DNA of 64,000 nt from Perkinsus marinus ATCC 50983 (taxonomy: Eukaryota > Perkinsozoa > Perkinsida > Perkinsidae): NCBI RefSeq assembly GCF_000006405.1, contig NW_003214267.1:115826-179825 (forward strand), given 5' to 3'. The position numbers and the translations under genes are program-made. The notes under the pieces were generated by a model that was not told where the DNA came from, searched no databases, and saw nothing but the letters and a program-made list of their open reading frames with translations. Of the stretch, positions 9,671 to 19,690 are shown in pieces (position 1 is the stretch's first letter; the number at the start of each line of letters is the position of its first letter).

Positions 9671-9888
9671 TGGAGTTTCACCACCCTAGTGATATGAAAA
9701 ACGCCAGTGAGAAAAATATTTCACGACTACTGCTTATCACCGCAAATATCGCGTTTTTCCTACCGAGTTGTACGCCACTTCGCATTTTACGTGAAGTAGC
9801 GACTTGTATTTTTCCGCGACCGATTACACAATTGTTTTCCGCGATACGAAATGTGGAATTTGTTTTTCATATCACGGGTGAAACTCCA
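9671..9888. mobile_element. MITE family B copy
   Basis: Bounded by TGGAGTTTCACC and GGTGAAACTCCA. The inner sequence has the family motifs CTAGTGATATGAAAAAC, TATTTCACGACTACTGC, CGCGTTTTTC and TACGCCACTTC. At 218 bp it is longer than the usual 115-130 bp because the right part carries extra sequence related to the element's own inner half. Confidence 0.85.
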
Positions 9889-10049
9889 CTGGTGACAATT
9901 ATGAATTTCAGGGGTAAATTTTTTGTTGATTTTTTTTTCTGAATTTTTTTTATATGTTCCTGTTCTTTGTGAAGGAAGAGCGTAATGAGCATATATTTCT
10001 ATATTGATGTACACGAAAATTTTTCTAGAAAATTTACTTCATTTCGTGG

Positions 10050-10237
10050 CGATGTGGAGAAATATGCACATACGGTCAACTACATGTGGTGGTAACAATA
10101 TGGGAAATTTGAGGAAATTTTGAGAAATTTTTATCGGTTTCTGTACACTTCTACTCCCATTCGTATGTAAACTCCTATAATTAGTGAGGAAACTCTTTAA
10201 CTCAGCTGAGGAAAGCGAATATATATGTTCCGAACTG
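10050..10237 (+). mobile_element. hAT MITE family A copy
   Basis: Near full length (about 188 bp): GTGGAGAAATATGCACAT..., TTTCTGTACACTTCTAC, CTCAGCTGAGGAAAGCGAA, ending ...CGAACTG. Both termini are altered and no target duplication was found. Confidence 0.85.
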
Positions 10238-10252
10238 GTTGTCGTATACTGT

Positions 10253-10390
10253 TGTCAATGTGTTGGAAATTTTTGGAAATTCTTATTCGTTTCTCAACAC
10301 TTTTACTCCAGTTCGTATATAAACTCCTACAATTAGTGAGGAAACTCCTGAACTCAGCTGAGGAAAGCGAAAATATATGCTCCAACACTG
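10253..10390 (+). mobile_element. hAT MITE family A, 5'-truncated, abutting family B
   Basis: Only the right half of family A is present (from GTTGGAAATTTTTGGAAATT to CCAACACTG). Its right terminus runs directly into a family B copy with the junction CAACACTGGAGTTTCACC. The same junction occurs at 11247-11264. Confidence 0.85.
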
Positions 10391-10460
10391 GAGTTTCACC
10401 CGTCATAAGAAAAGTTTACCCGAGTTTTACACCACTTCACGAGAAACGGGTGAAACTCCA
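10389..10460. mobile_element. MITE family B, internally deleted copy
   Basis: 72-bp element with both TGGAGTTTCACCC ends and the inner CACCACTTCACGAGAAACGG, lacking the central hairpin. It shares its left CTGG with the end of the adjacent family A element. Confidence 0.8.
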
Positions 10461-10502
10461 TCGGTTCTCGTATACTGTTGTTATCAGCGTTTGTTCATTC
10501 AG

Positions 10503-11959
10503 GAAATAGCAGCAGAAATTCTCGAACTCCCGAGCGGCACTCGCGTGCTTGATCTGCATTCTCAACTTCAGAAAATATCAGACGATTTCAATGACCTTGT
10601 TGATAATCTTCTAGATGAACGCGAAAAGGTGACCGTGACTATCTCCTCGAGTTTTGGTCGAAAATATTTCCAGGATTTCTTTCTGGCGTACCGAACGCAT
10701 ATGAATGCTGTGCAACGTGAGCTGGCCTCGTTGAAAAACTTGTCGGATTGTAAGGAAACAAGAGCTCGACGCTTGCAAAAGGTGTGCTGAATGCATCGTG
10801 CCTAGTATTAGATAATTGGTATCATCAGATACGGGTGTTGGAAAATGAACTGCAGTGGTTTACTTCTGAGGCCTTGAGGTAAATCAATATAAAACTTTAT
10901 CGAATACGAACGCAAGTCGGCGAAAAGTCTGCGTGGCTCTTACGAAAATAAAATAAGATTAAATGAGATTAAAAATGAAAGTGTACGAAATGATTCAGAC
11001 CAAGTACTCTACTCTCGCTGAGAGCGCATTCCCATCACCAAAGTTATCCATACCTCCTGAGGACTTATCATTTCGAGAATCAGAATCGCTCTAGAAATAT
11101 CTACAGGGTCAACGACGTATGTTGGTGATAATATGAAAATTCTGAGGAAATTTTGGGGAAATTTTACTTTTTTCTGCCATGATTCGTATGTGAGCTCCTC
11201 TCGTTAGTGACTCCTGAACTCAGGTGAGGAAAGCGAACGTATATTACAACACTGGAGTTTCACCCGTTTTACGTGAAGTGGCGTAAAACTCTGTGAAAAC
11301 CGCGATATTTGCGCTATGCAGTAGTCGTGAAATAGATTTTTCACTAGTGTTCTCCATATCACTAGGGTGGTGAAACTCCACTGTTGCATAGTACTTCGAT
11401 GAATTTCGACCCAAAACTGTTATTTCCGTTAGGCTCGACGATATATGTACGAAACACCAGAAACGTCTTGACAAAATGCGTGATAACGTACAGGAAATAG
11501 AAGATGATCGTGTTTTCCTGGAAAGGGAAATCGCGCTCTCTAGAAAGGAGTTCAAGACATTAAAAGAAGCAGTTGATCGAGCACAGGTGAGCAGCAGTGT
11601 GAACCAAACCGTTATGTGAAGTAAGATTTTCAACGATTTCAATTTTTGGGAGTTCGAAAGTCAACTTTGAGTAATATCAACATGAATCGATTGACAACGT
11701 AATGTAGTGGTAGAATTCTCGAGTATCTATAATTACTAATAATATGGGATGAAAAAAATCATAGTTTGTGTCTCAACATTGAGAATTTAATACTGCAACG
11801 ATGATGCACTACTTGGTTATTTCGAATCCAAGAACATTCGTTCCTATGCCTCAGAGAAGGACTGAAGATGACAGTGAAATGTCGTTGACGTCAAGCGAAG
11901 CATATACTGATGAGAATAGCAGGAAGATTGATGGGGAGTATCACAACACTGAACAGTGA
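10503..11959 (+). CDS. Coiled-coil protein, C-terminal exons (gene X)
   Basis: Four clean AG/GT-bordered exons: 10503-10781 (EIAAEILELPSGTRVLDLHS...), 10829-10878 (IRVLENELQWFTSEAL), 11433-11586 (CTKHQKRLDKMRDNVQEIE...), 11855-11959 (RRTEDDSEMSLTSSEA... TGA). Heptad-rich, highly charged sequence predicts a long coiled coil with an acidic tail. Phases match across every junction. The 5' end is not identified; the TGA-containing frame at 9047 could be its upstream part or a separate copy. Introns carry MITEs (11105-11380). No homologue was recognised, so function is unknown. Confidence 0.6.
11105..11254 (+). mobile_element. hAT MITE family A, truncated, abutting family B
   Basis: Right three quarters of family A (GTATGTTGGTGATAATATG... 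to ...ACAACACTG) within an intron of the coiled-coil gene. Its end flows into family B at the same CACTGGAG junction as at 10390. Confidence 0.85.
11253..11380. mobile_element. MITE family B copy
   Basis: Full-length 128-bp palindromic element from TGGAGTTTCACCC to GGTGAAACTCCA. Inner motifs are in the opposite order to the copy at 13631 (TACGTGAAGTGGCG first, ATATCACTAGGGTGG last). It lies immediately 3' of a family A copy. Confidence 0.88.
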
Positions 11960-12005
11960 GAACCTCGAATTGAAAGCTCACCAGATGACGGAATACACAC
12001 CATAC

Positions 12006-12131
12006 TGGAGTTACATTCGTGATGTGAAAAACACTAGTGAAAACGATATTCCATATTTCACTAGGCGAAAAACAATTGTGAAATCGGTCAAGGAAACGTA
12101 TCAGTTCACACGTAAAACGGGTGAAGCTCCA
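12006..12131. mobile_element. MITE family B copy
   Basis: 126 bp, TGGAGTTACATTCGTGATG ... CGTAAAACGGGTGAAGCTCC, with the shared inner AAAAACACTAGTGAAAA. It lies just downstream of the stop of the coiled-coil gene at 11959. Confidence 0.85.
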
Positions 12132-12139
12132 CTGAGTAC

Positions 12140-12700
12140 TTGTAGGAATTTCGATCCAGTCAAAGAAAGTGAAATACGACGACGATACGACAGAGTCATT
12201 GCGAACTTGAATAATCTCATTCAAAATGAAGCCGCGGCTGTTTGTCGACTTCGCGACTTCGCCGTAGATGAGAATTCAGCAGGCGCGCGAAGCTTAGAAG
12301 AGATCTTTGCACGATGTGTTGATGAGGTGAATGCAGGGTGGGAAAATATGCACATAGTCGACTTCATGTGTAGGGAACGTCTGTGAAATTTTTGAGGAAA
12401 ATCGAGGAAATTCTCATTGATTTCTGTACAGTTCTACCAGAATTTGTATGTAAACTTGTATAATTAGTGAGAAAACTTCTGAGTGACTAAGCTGAGGAAA
12501 GCGAACATACATACTAACACTGGGTGAATGTATTGGAAATGAAGTTGTCGGGCATATTCAGACTAGAGGCCTATTTAACTTTGAGAGATAACGTCACCCA
12601 GGGTTTGATAACAACGAGGAAAATGTTCCTAATGTGATGATGACATTTACATGGGAAACTGATTGAAGAATGTGTTCCTAGCCATCCGCGGAAAATTCAC
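12140..12700 (+). pseudogene. Coiled-coil ORF split by a MITE
   Basis: A coding-like frame (ESEIRRRYDRVIANLNNL..., ARSLEEIFARCVDEVN) runs into a family A MITE inserted at 12334. With the 189-bp element and one 8-bp duplicate removed, the frame reads on as CVDEVN-VLEMKLSGIF before decaying. The 3' part (12570-12700) resembles the middle of the ORF at 9233-9400 at the DNA level (shared ACATTTACATGG-GAAACTG), so it is a second, older copy of that unit. No family was recognised. Confidence 0.5.
12334..12522 (+). mobile_element. hAT MITE family A, intact with 8-bp TSD, inside a former exon
   Basis: 189 bp, CAGGGTGGGAAAATATGC ... CTAACACTG, flanked by a perfect 8-bp duplication GGTGAATG (12326-12333 and 12523-12530). 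It interrupts a coiled-coil reading frame, so it landed in coding sequence. Confidence 0.92.
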
Positions 12701-12750
12701 AATGAGATCCCCCGGGAAAATCATGGATTCCTCAACTCCTCAATATTCAG

Positions 12751-13588
12751 ATGAGAAAACAGATTATTAGGAGAAGGAGTGGTATCAGTGATGGAAGCCC
12801 AAAAGACGGTACGGCTATGCAATCGAATACCTTCATGGGCTTGGTGTCAGCTGACTTGAGTTGGCTCACTGCTGGCGACCGAAAGCGACTCATCGAGGCG
12901 TTCTTGCTCGACAGAGAGGTGTGTAGAGATAGACGAGTATACTTGACGTGTACTGTGTGTGAGGTACTTGAATTCCTCCTTGCTGAGGTGCCTTGCTCGA
13001 GTGAGAGTGAAGGGGTGTTGTAGCATGATGGTAATTAGTCATGTTTTCTTGTTGTTGATATGTCGTGTTTTGAAGGATAAGGAATGGATTCATGACGATT
13101 CGAGATAACACAGCAAGATCGAATCGCATTAACATTAATAACTCGGTTATAGTTGCGACTGTTGACAGTACGAATGATAGTGAATTAGTTGCTTGGGTTG
13201 GTAGAGAGATTACTGTAAGGGCCGATGACAAGTGAATGTGAAGATTTTACGCATGGTCGTGTAGCGGTGTGGGTGCACATGGCGAACTGCATGTGTAGGT
13301 GACATCTACGAAAATGGCGGAAATTCTTATTGGTTTCTGTACACTTTACACCCGAATTTGAATAATAACTTCTAAAATTAGTGAGGAACTTCCTGGGCCC
13401 AGCTGAGGAGAGTAAAGATATATTTTAACACTGTCGTGTAGTTGAAGGCGTTGAACGATTTTGAAAGGCATGGCATGGTGCGTGCTGAGAATTCAAGTTA
13501 CCAACGCTATAGAGGACGGGAGAGATGTTTACTCTTGACTCGCATAACAGCAGCAGTGGAGGCTGCGGCCAAGAAGCTGATGCCGTGA
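12751..13588 (+). CDS. Small gene Y, unknown function
   Basis: Exon 1 (12751-12918) starts at an ATG directly after TTCAG and encodes a basic head (MRKQIIRRRSG) and LTAGDRKRLIEAFLLDRE before a GT donor. The last exon (from 13442, after ...GTGTAG) encodes ALNDFERHGMVRAENS... to AAVEAAAKKLMP and TGA at 13586. A possible middle exon with its own open frame lies at 13094-13234 (SVIVATVDSTNDSELVAWVG). Splice joins between these are not fixed. A family A MITE sits just before the last exon. No homologue was recognised. Confidence 0.4.
13265..13433 (+). mobile_element. hAT MITE family A with 8-bp TSD at a splice acceptor
   Basis: 169-bp copy, CGGTGTGGGTGCACATGG ... TTAACACTG, flanked by a perfect duplication TCGTGTAG (13257-13264 and 13434-13441). 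The duplicated octamer ends in TAG and the right copy directly precedes the last exon of gene Y, so the target appears to be the intron's acceptor. Confidence 0.9.
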
Positions 13589-13630
13589 GTCTGACGACGC
13601 CTTTGAGTGAGTAAACGTGACTATGTAGAA

Positions 13631-13760
13631 TGGAGTTTCACCACCCTAGTGATATGAAAACACTAGTGAAAAATATATTTCACGACTACTGCATATCACC
13701 GCGAATTTCGCGTTTCTCACAGAGGATTACGCCACTTCACGTAGAACGGGTGAAACTCCA
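13631..13760. mobile_element. MITE family B, best-preserved copy
   Basis: 130 bp with perfect 12-bp inverted ends (TGGAGTTTCACC/GGTGAAACTCCA) and inner CTAGTGATATGAAAACACTAG, CACGACTACTGCATATCACC, CGCGTTTCTCAC, TACGCCACTTCACG. Flanking duplication is not obvious: the extra A..T outside the ends extends the palindrome. Confidence 0.9.
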
Positions 13761-14399
13761 ATGTATTTCTCTCTAGGAAAGTTCAATCGATACCAGTAGG
13801 ATATGCTAAGGAGCGCACGATCGCTAACTTGCATTGGGGACAGTCAACGTTATGCGCACGTTTCAATGTTGTCGGGGAGGAAAGTTGTGATCACATTGTG
13901 TGGTTCGAAATGGAGATATCTGTCAATTAAAAATGAGGTATTTGTGGGAGAAAACAACACCAAAAGAATTTAAGTAGCGGATAATGTGGCTTGAGATGTA
14001 CGTTGAAGCATCATGGGGTGAACAGTCATTCGTGTCGTACTTTGCAAGTCGTACTGGAGTACTCGCCTTTGTACAGTTGACTTTAAAATCGGCGCAAGAG
14101 GCCTCATGCTAATCTTATGGGAAGTTATGAGACTAAGATCATGGGTGAAGAACAACCAATGGGGGTCCTACAGCGAGGGACGCATCGGCCGCTTTTGTAC
14201 AAATCCACGGGCGTGTGATGGAAACTGCCACAGCGTTTCCCAGTACGTCGCTCAACGGTTTGAAACGATCGGGCAAGCGAGCTAGCCTTGCATGTAGTGT
14301 CAGGCAGCCATTTATTTAAACTCCTGCTAAGTCCTCCTCAGGTGGTGCATCCTTTTTTCGGATCTACTTGTTTAATTCAGCTTGACCGCTCATCCCGTA
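13761..14399. other. Spacer before surface-protein cluster
   Basis: No coding or RNA gene recognised. It contains a lone CTTTTGTACAAATCCAC (near 14192) resembling the terminal motif of the transposon at 26112-27906. Confidence 0.4.
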
Positions 14400-14984
14400 A
14401 TGATGCGTGTTCTCGTTGCCGCTACCGTCCTCGCCTGCATCATGTCGCAGAGAACCACAGCTCCCGTGATTACGACTTTGGGCTCGAGTAATGCCATCTC
14501 TTCGGCCACGTCAAAGTTCCTTGGGCAGCCTCCCAATGTTACTACTACTACTCCTACTACCATGGCTGTTAATTCGTCTGCAACTACGAGTTCCATGGAG
14601 TCTTCGAGTGGTCTACCAGTTGTTATCAATCAGACATCAACCTCATCCATCTCTACCCCTGCTTCAACTACAATCGCAATGAACAGTACTGGTGGTCCGA
14701 CTACTACCGCTTCTCCGAAACCTATCGGAAATATTACGACGACCGGTTCTAGTACGGCGAGTAGGAGTAGACTACGAGTGACGTCTGTCGCCCCATCGAG
14801 TACTGCGGATGCGACACCAATAAGCAGTACTCCGACTCCGTCAGCTGCTATGCGCATTTCTCCTTCTGAACCATCTAGCAATACTTCGGTCGCTACCACA
14901 GTGGCGCCGCCTACGTCGAGTGCCTCATCCGTGAAAGAATCTCATGTCGTTGCATGCCTCCTGATTTTGTCAATTTTGTCTTGA
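14400..14984 (+). CDS. Thr/Ser-rich GPI-anchor-like surface protein 1
   Basis: Intronless, 194 residues from the first of two adjacent ATGs (MMRVLVAATVLACIMSQ); an upstream in-frame TTG is not needed and the paralogue at 16896 also starts MMR. A cleavable signal peptide of about 16 residues comes first. Then come about 155 residues dominated by Thr, Ser, Pro and Ala with several N-glycosylation sequons (NVT, NSS, NQT, NST, NIT, NTS). The C-terminal tail is hydrophobic (VVACLLILSILS) after a small-residue stretch, the signature of a GPI-attachment signal. It is likely a mucin-like, heavily O-glycosylated coat protein. First member of a tandem cluster. Confidence 0.85.
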   Translation: MMRVLVAATVLACIMSQRTTAPVITTLGSSNAISSATSKFLGQPPNVTTTTPTTMAVNSSATTSSMESSSGLPVVINQTSTSSISTPASTTIAMNSTGGPTTTASPKPIGNITTTGSSTASRSRLRVTSVAPSSTADATPISSTPTPSAAMRISPSEPSSNTSVATTVAPPTSSASSVKESHVVACLLILSILS

Positions 14985-15156
14985 ATGCTTGGTATGACCA
15001 ATTGTCATTCGAGAGCACCCGTTTTCTATAAGTATGCGACGATCACCGTCTGCTCCATTTTGTACTGATTATTCACTGCTCCTGAGGAAAAGCATTCTGT
15101 TGACAATTTGGGCTCAGTGACGTTGTGGTTGGTCAGTTCATTCCAACAGCTTCATA

Positions 15157-15735
15157 ATGCGCTTCTTCATTCCTATGTCTCTGGCTGCTGTGGTTGCTGC
15201 ACAGATTAGTGAGGTTACTTCAACGGTGACTGCTGATGCAACCACTGCTGTGAAGACTACTGCGGTTGTCGCAAGCACTACTGTGGTAGATACTGCGACT
15301 ACTGCGGTTACTCCTACGACGGTCTCTGATGCGGCAACGACACTCGATGTAGATACGAGTGTTATTTCTACCACAGAATGCCAGACCACTACAGTACCTA
15401 TTTCGTCAGCATCTAATCCTATTCAATCGACTACTGCATTCCCGGGCGACCATTCCCCCCAGCTCTGTGAACACTACTGTCGTAACTACGAGCACAGCNN
15501 NNNNNNNNNNNNNNNNNNNNNNNNNNNNNNNNNNNNNNNNNNNNNNNNNNNNNNNNNNNNNNNNNNNNNNNNNNNNNNNNNNNNNNNNNNNNNNNNNNTA
15601 GAGCAATGCGTAACATTGAGTAGTGTAGCTTCATTGGTGGTGCTGAATAACGTCTCTAAAGTATGGATAACGTCCTTGGTGAATACTCTCACTCGTGCTT
15701 CGCTAAGTTGGATGTTGTGTTTGACTTGGATTCAT
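15157..15735 (+). CDS. Thr-rich secreted/surface protein 2, interrupted by assembly gap
   Basis: Starts MRFFIPMSLAAVVAAQ, a signal peptide, followed by Thr/Val/Ala-rich sequence (STTVVDTATTAVTPTTV). Near 15445 the Thr-rich reading passes into the +1 frame (IPPSSVNTTVVTTST). This points to a small intron, a frameshift or an error in the run of C, close to the 100-N gap at 15499-15598. The C-terminus is not determined. Paralogous in design to the proteins at 14400 and 16896. Confidence 0.6.
15499..15598. other. Assembly gap (100 N)
   Basis: Exactly 100 N, a conventional placeholder of unknown true length, inside surface protein 2. A Thr-rich repeat array is a common reason for such a gap. Confidence 0.99.
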
Positions 15736-16125
15736 GGATTGCCAGCTCATTATGGGTCTTGCCATCTTGTTTCTCAGTACGGGAGCCAACGCCTTACAGC
15801 CGGCCAGTATTACCACTGGAACTACTGGTGTTACGACAGCTGCTGCCGTCACTACGAAGACGCTTGATCCTACTATCTATGCTGTAGCTACAGTGGCCCC
15901 AGCGACATAGCCTGTTGCTGCTGTTTCGATGGAACTAATACAGTGGAGAGTACCGTTGCTGTAAGTACTAATGCCGTGATCACTCCTGATATTATTACAA
16001 CTGCAGCAAATGCGATCATCTTTGCTTCTAGCATAACTACTGTGATCTACTTCATCCTTTCGGTAATTGTATCATCAACCGCATGTAGAGTATTCCTGAG
16101 TATCCATGATTCGAGTAACTAGTAC
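15736..16125 (+). pseudogene. Thr-rich surface protein 3, probably disrupted
   Basis: A frame opening MDCQLIMGLAILFLSTGANA (signal peptide) runs into Thr/Ala-rich sequence (TTGTTGVTTAAAVTTKTL) and stops at 15908. Similar Thr/Ala-rich sequence with a hydrophobic tail (VIYFILSVIVSS) continues in another frame to a TAG near 16121. It is most simply a frame-shifted third paralogue, though a short intron could rescue it. Confidence 0.45.
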
Positions 16126-16895
16126 TCAAGGGCGAGTTGTGGGAAGCAGGAATGAACGTGCGATTTTTTTAACATGTTTGTGTTGGATATTCAAGGAATT
16201 TTCCGAGAGAATGTTGTCAGCAGAACACTTGCAGCATCGATAGAAGGAGCATGAGAAGTCCTCTTCGGGAGATAAAAGCTCGTAAGACACATTCATTTTC
16301 TTGCCGTAACACATCCGATTGAATCATTGATGTACTTGAGGAAAATATTCTTATCGTACGCATGAGTGATTGAGCTTCATAGTCGTTACGCATCAGTCAA
16401 CTACCTGTGTGGTCACTAGGTGGTATAGTGAAAGAAGGCTACGGAGATCTTTTTTGATACTGCATATGCAGAGCGGGGATTTCATATTAGTTTGGAGATG
16501 ATTCCAAGATTCGCAGTGCATCAGCTTTCGCATAGCGGGTTTTTATAAGTCTATAGAAATCAATGCGGAGAACAATGAGATGAGTTCCAACATAACCACA
16601 AAGGTTATCACAACCAGGTTCAACGGGTAGATCACGGCCGCAGGTTCTGGTCCCCCCTACGAAAAACAGAAGCCTTCTAAGATTAGTGGCGCGGCTGAGT
16701 GTTCGTCCCTCGGAACCTTCCCCGAATCGAATTCGATCGCCGAAGTCTCGTTGAAACTGCCAAATATTTTGGATGCGATGCGGACGTATCCAAAACGGTT
16801 TCTTGTCGCAGGATTGCCACTCGATAATAACAACGATAATCTATGCTGTTGTGGTAATACCATTAGGTTGCAGCCTTCATTTATCTACCTACCTC
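16126..16895. other. Spacer, no gene recognised
   Basis: Between surface proteins 3 and 4. Only short, unconvincing frames. Confidence 0.4.
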
Positions 16896-17210
16896 ATGAT
16901 GCGTCTCGCTCTACTCTTCGCGCTCATCGTGAGTGCAGTCTCTCAGTCTACCACCGCAGCTGCATCAACCACCGCTCCTCAGCTGGTCACTACTACGCCT
17001 ACTACTTCGAGTACTACTACGCCTGCCGGTCCTGTAGGCACGACCGTTGCGATCAGTACTACTACAGAGACTAGCGTACCTGTTACCATTGTGACGGGCG
17101 TCCCCGAAACGACCACTGTCGACCCCACCACTGCTAACCCTACCTCGAGTGCTGAATCTGCTGCAATCAGCTCCGTTGTGGCTGCTGCGTTGCTGATGAT
17201 GAGCGCTTGA
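16896..17210 (+). CDS. Thr/Ser-rich GPI-anchor-like surface protein 4
   Basis: Intronless, 104 residues from MMRLALLFALIVSAVSQ (signal peptide, start chosen by match to the protein at 14400). Then about 70 residues of Thr/Ser/Pro/Val (TTTPTTSSTTTPAG) and a short hydrophobic end (AAISSVVAAALLMMSA) typical of a GPI signal. It is a shorter relative of the 14400 protein. Shared start and tail with different Thr-rich centres suggest expansion and contraction of the middle. Confidence 0.82.
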   Translation: MMRLALLFALIVSAVSQSTTAAASTTAPQLVTTTPTTSSTTTPAGPVGTTVAISTTTETSVPVTIVTGVPETTTVDPTTANPTSSAESAAISSVVAAALLMMSA

Positions 17211-17740
17211 ACCAATGAAGATTATTTTTCATCGTGATTATCATCCGTGCATGTTTGAAACACCCGCGTGCTGAATCTAAGCTGTTTTGTTCAGTGTTGG
17301 GATATATGAGTTCGCTCTCATACACGAATTAGGGTAGAAATGATCCCAAAATTTCACCCGAAGTCTCATTCCGAAACCAACACATTTTATTGACCATGTG
17401 CATGTCTCCCAAGCTCACCTACTACAGTCAACTTCGTGTACAAATAGTGACAATTCTGATGAGGGAAACTTGACTAACCGCGTCTGAATAATAGACGCAG
17501 GTGTGAATTATGGCACAGATCTTTCACACATTCCGTGTTGAACCTTAACCAAAGCTGCTCTGCAAGTGATCGTATTTAATTCGCATCATATTTTACCAAA
17601 ATATAATGTGAACTAAAAGCGTCACCGCTGGGGATCGAACCCGAGTCGTCCGAATAGAGGATTAAAGGGCTGTCGGCGGCGGAGCGATGTGAATTCACAG
17701 CCAATCCCCTGTGGCCGCAGCCTCTAGGTTGGTGCCAGCC
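17211..17740. other. Spacer with tRNA-like (SINE-type) segment
   Basis: Mostly featureless. 17619-17690, read on the minus strand, has a B-box-like GGTTCGATCCCC but no foldable tRNA cloverleaf, and contains GCGGAGCG, a motif seen several times in the window. Best read as a tRNA-derived SINE remnant. Confidence 0.4.
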
Positions 17741-19500
17741 ATGCCTAGTCCAGTGAGTGATGCCACCTCTACTACTAGCTCCTCCAACGATCCTGATGGC
17801 GGTTCCTCATCTGTGGATGATTGCGAGCTCAGGGTAGGGAAATTCAATATACTACTACTATGTCGATACCCGTATTTGAACCAATCGTTTCTCCCCAGCA
17901 CTCACGATCGAATTCGGCATAGTTTTGAGTTCTTCGCGGTATACGGTTCGTTCTGGGTGTATTATGGGTGTGCGTTTGTTATTGTGATATATGTTGAAGT
18001 AGCATTAGGAGCATTTGATAGCAAACCTTAGAATGTCCGTTGTTATGTTTTCAATAGAGCGATCATATATACCTTGCCTTCACATTCAAGAAGGCGTCGC
18101 AGGTTGAATATTTCTACTGCTTTCGAGCGTTTGCTGTTAGGACACTATCTTATGTATTTCATATTTCGGTTGGATCATCTCGTCAGCTTGGACGATGCGG
18201 GTGATTCGATTCATAAAAGGAGTTGTTATCATTGTTTAGATGAAAGCGTTGGAAAAAGAAGTCGAAAGTCTCCAACGGAAAATTGTTTCCCATGAGATGG
18301 TTATACAGGAGCTCTGTGGAATCGGCGTTCAATGGAAGCGGACGCAGCCGAGCGGTGATGATGATCGTGAGAAGGTAAGTGTTGAAGTAGGAGAAAATTT
18401 AGATCTTTTATTTTAGGTCAGTCGTGTTCCCTCACCTGAAGAGCTTCGACAAGCTGTTGTTGTCATATCAGAGGAGTTGACGCTCAAGAGGAAGGTGAGT
18501 CAGCGCCTGTTCGACGTTTCTCAACGGGAGAACTTATGTGAGCTTTCCTCAGCTGAGTTTAGGAATCTTTTTTTGAGTATAGAAGTTTTGGTACGAATTC
18601 GAATGGAAATGTACAGGAATCGAAATTTGCCAAAATTTCCTCCCAGAATTTTCATATTGTCATCAGCACATGTAGTTGACCATAGGCATTTTCCTCCCTG
18701 CACTGTTGTAGTGTATTGGTATATTTCAGACTAGACTAGAGCGAGCGTTAACACTGTGTATGAAAGTGTTGGAATTAATGTTCGTATTTCTCAGCCGAGT
18801 CCAGAAGTTTCCTCACTAATTATAGAAATTTACATAAAAATTCGGGTGGAAGCGTAGAAAAACCAATGGAAATTTCCTCAAAATTTCCACGAATGTCACC
18901 TACACATGTAGTTTACTACGTGCAAACCGGTGTATGATGTAATCCCGAAACGCTCGATATGATGTATTTGAAGTTTCCTTTACTAATATTCGTGGTCCCA
19001 TTGATAGTGGATAGTAGAATATGAATAATGAACAACAGACACATTAACATGTGTGTTGGGGGGGATGGACCACACTCCCCACTGAGCTCCTCGTCCAACT
19101 AGCACCCCGACACCCACCACTGTTAAGCAATTGACTTCGATGGAAATTATTATGATATGGGTATAACACTACATGGTATAATTTTATATATTTCAATGCC
19201 TAGGTTTATCGCTAATTGTATACTACCAAAATTAAGTGTTATACCACATGTCGCTTTCTTCGCCCGTATGCTTACTCTTCAGCGTTCCCGATACATCGTG
19301 TATGCCTCCCTAGTTATGGTAGCAGTCTTGGTTGGAGTGATGACCAGAGTAAGTAGGCAAGCATTTTTGTATGTTCTCTAGTGGGCTCTCAGATTCTGTA
19401 CGCACAGTGGAGTTACTCCTCCAGCTTGGCGACCTTGTATATCGCTATGGTTGATAACGGGATGGATTTGCCTCCACTCGAAGAGCTAAGTTCAAAGTAG
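17741..19500 (+). CDS. Small coiled-coil membrane protein (gene A)
   Basis: Five exons, all joined in phase 0: 17741-17833, 18240-18374, 18417-18494, 19283-19348, 19393-19500. Together 159 residues. It has a Ser/Thr/Asp-rich head (MPSPVSDATSTTSSSNDPDG), a coiled coil (MKALEKEVESLQRKIVSHEM), an acidic linker, a second helix (SPEELRQAVVVISEELTLKR), a membrane segment (YIVYASLVMVAVLVGVM) and a 35-residue tail ending PPLEELSSK. The layout is that of a coiled-coil tether anchored near its C-terminus. Intron 3 carries two reversed family A MITEs. The start is the first ATG in frame with good coding composition; family unknown. Confidence 0.65.
18521..18705 (-). mobile_element. hAT MITE family A, inverted copy in an intron
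   Basis: Reads as the reverse complement of the family: GAGCTTTCCTCAGCTGAG, ATTTCCTCCCAGAATTTTCA, ACATGTAGTTGACCATAGG, ending GCACTG. Left terminus degraded. Lies in intron 3 of gene A. Confidence 0.85.
18764..18932 (-). mobile_element. hAT MITE family A, second inverted copy in the same intron
   Basis: AAGTGTTGGAATTAATGTTCG ... ACATGTAGTTTACTACGTGC, in the same orientation as its neighbour at 18521. Both ends drifted; no target duplication seen. Confidence 0.8.
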
Positions 19501-19586
19501 TAGTAGAAGCTTTGTTTTTGATATGGATTTTTCGTATGACTATGTGCTTTTCATTGGGATTAGTGAGTAATTATGGTATGCATCAA

Positions 19587-19690
19587 TGGAGTTGAATCAG
19601 CCGTGATATGGAAAACACTAGTGAATAGCGTATTTCCGCGTGTCTTATAGGGAGTATCGCGGCACTTTACGTAAAACGGGTAAAACTCCA
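19587..19690. mobile_element. MITE family B copy
   Basis: TGGAGTTGAATCAGCCGTGATATGG ... CGTAAAACGGGTAAAACTCCA, 104 bp, shortened centre. Lies between genes A and B. Confidence 0.8.
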
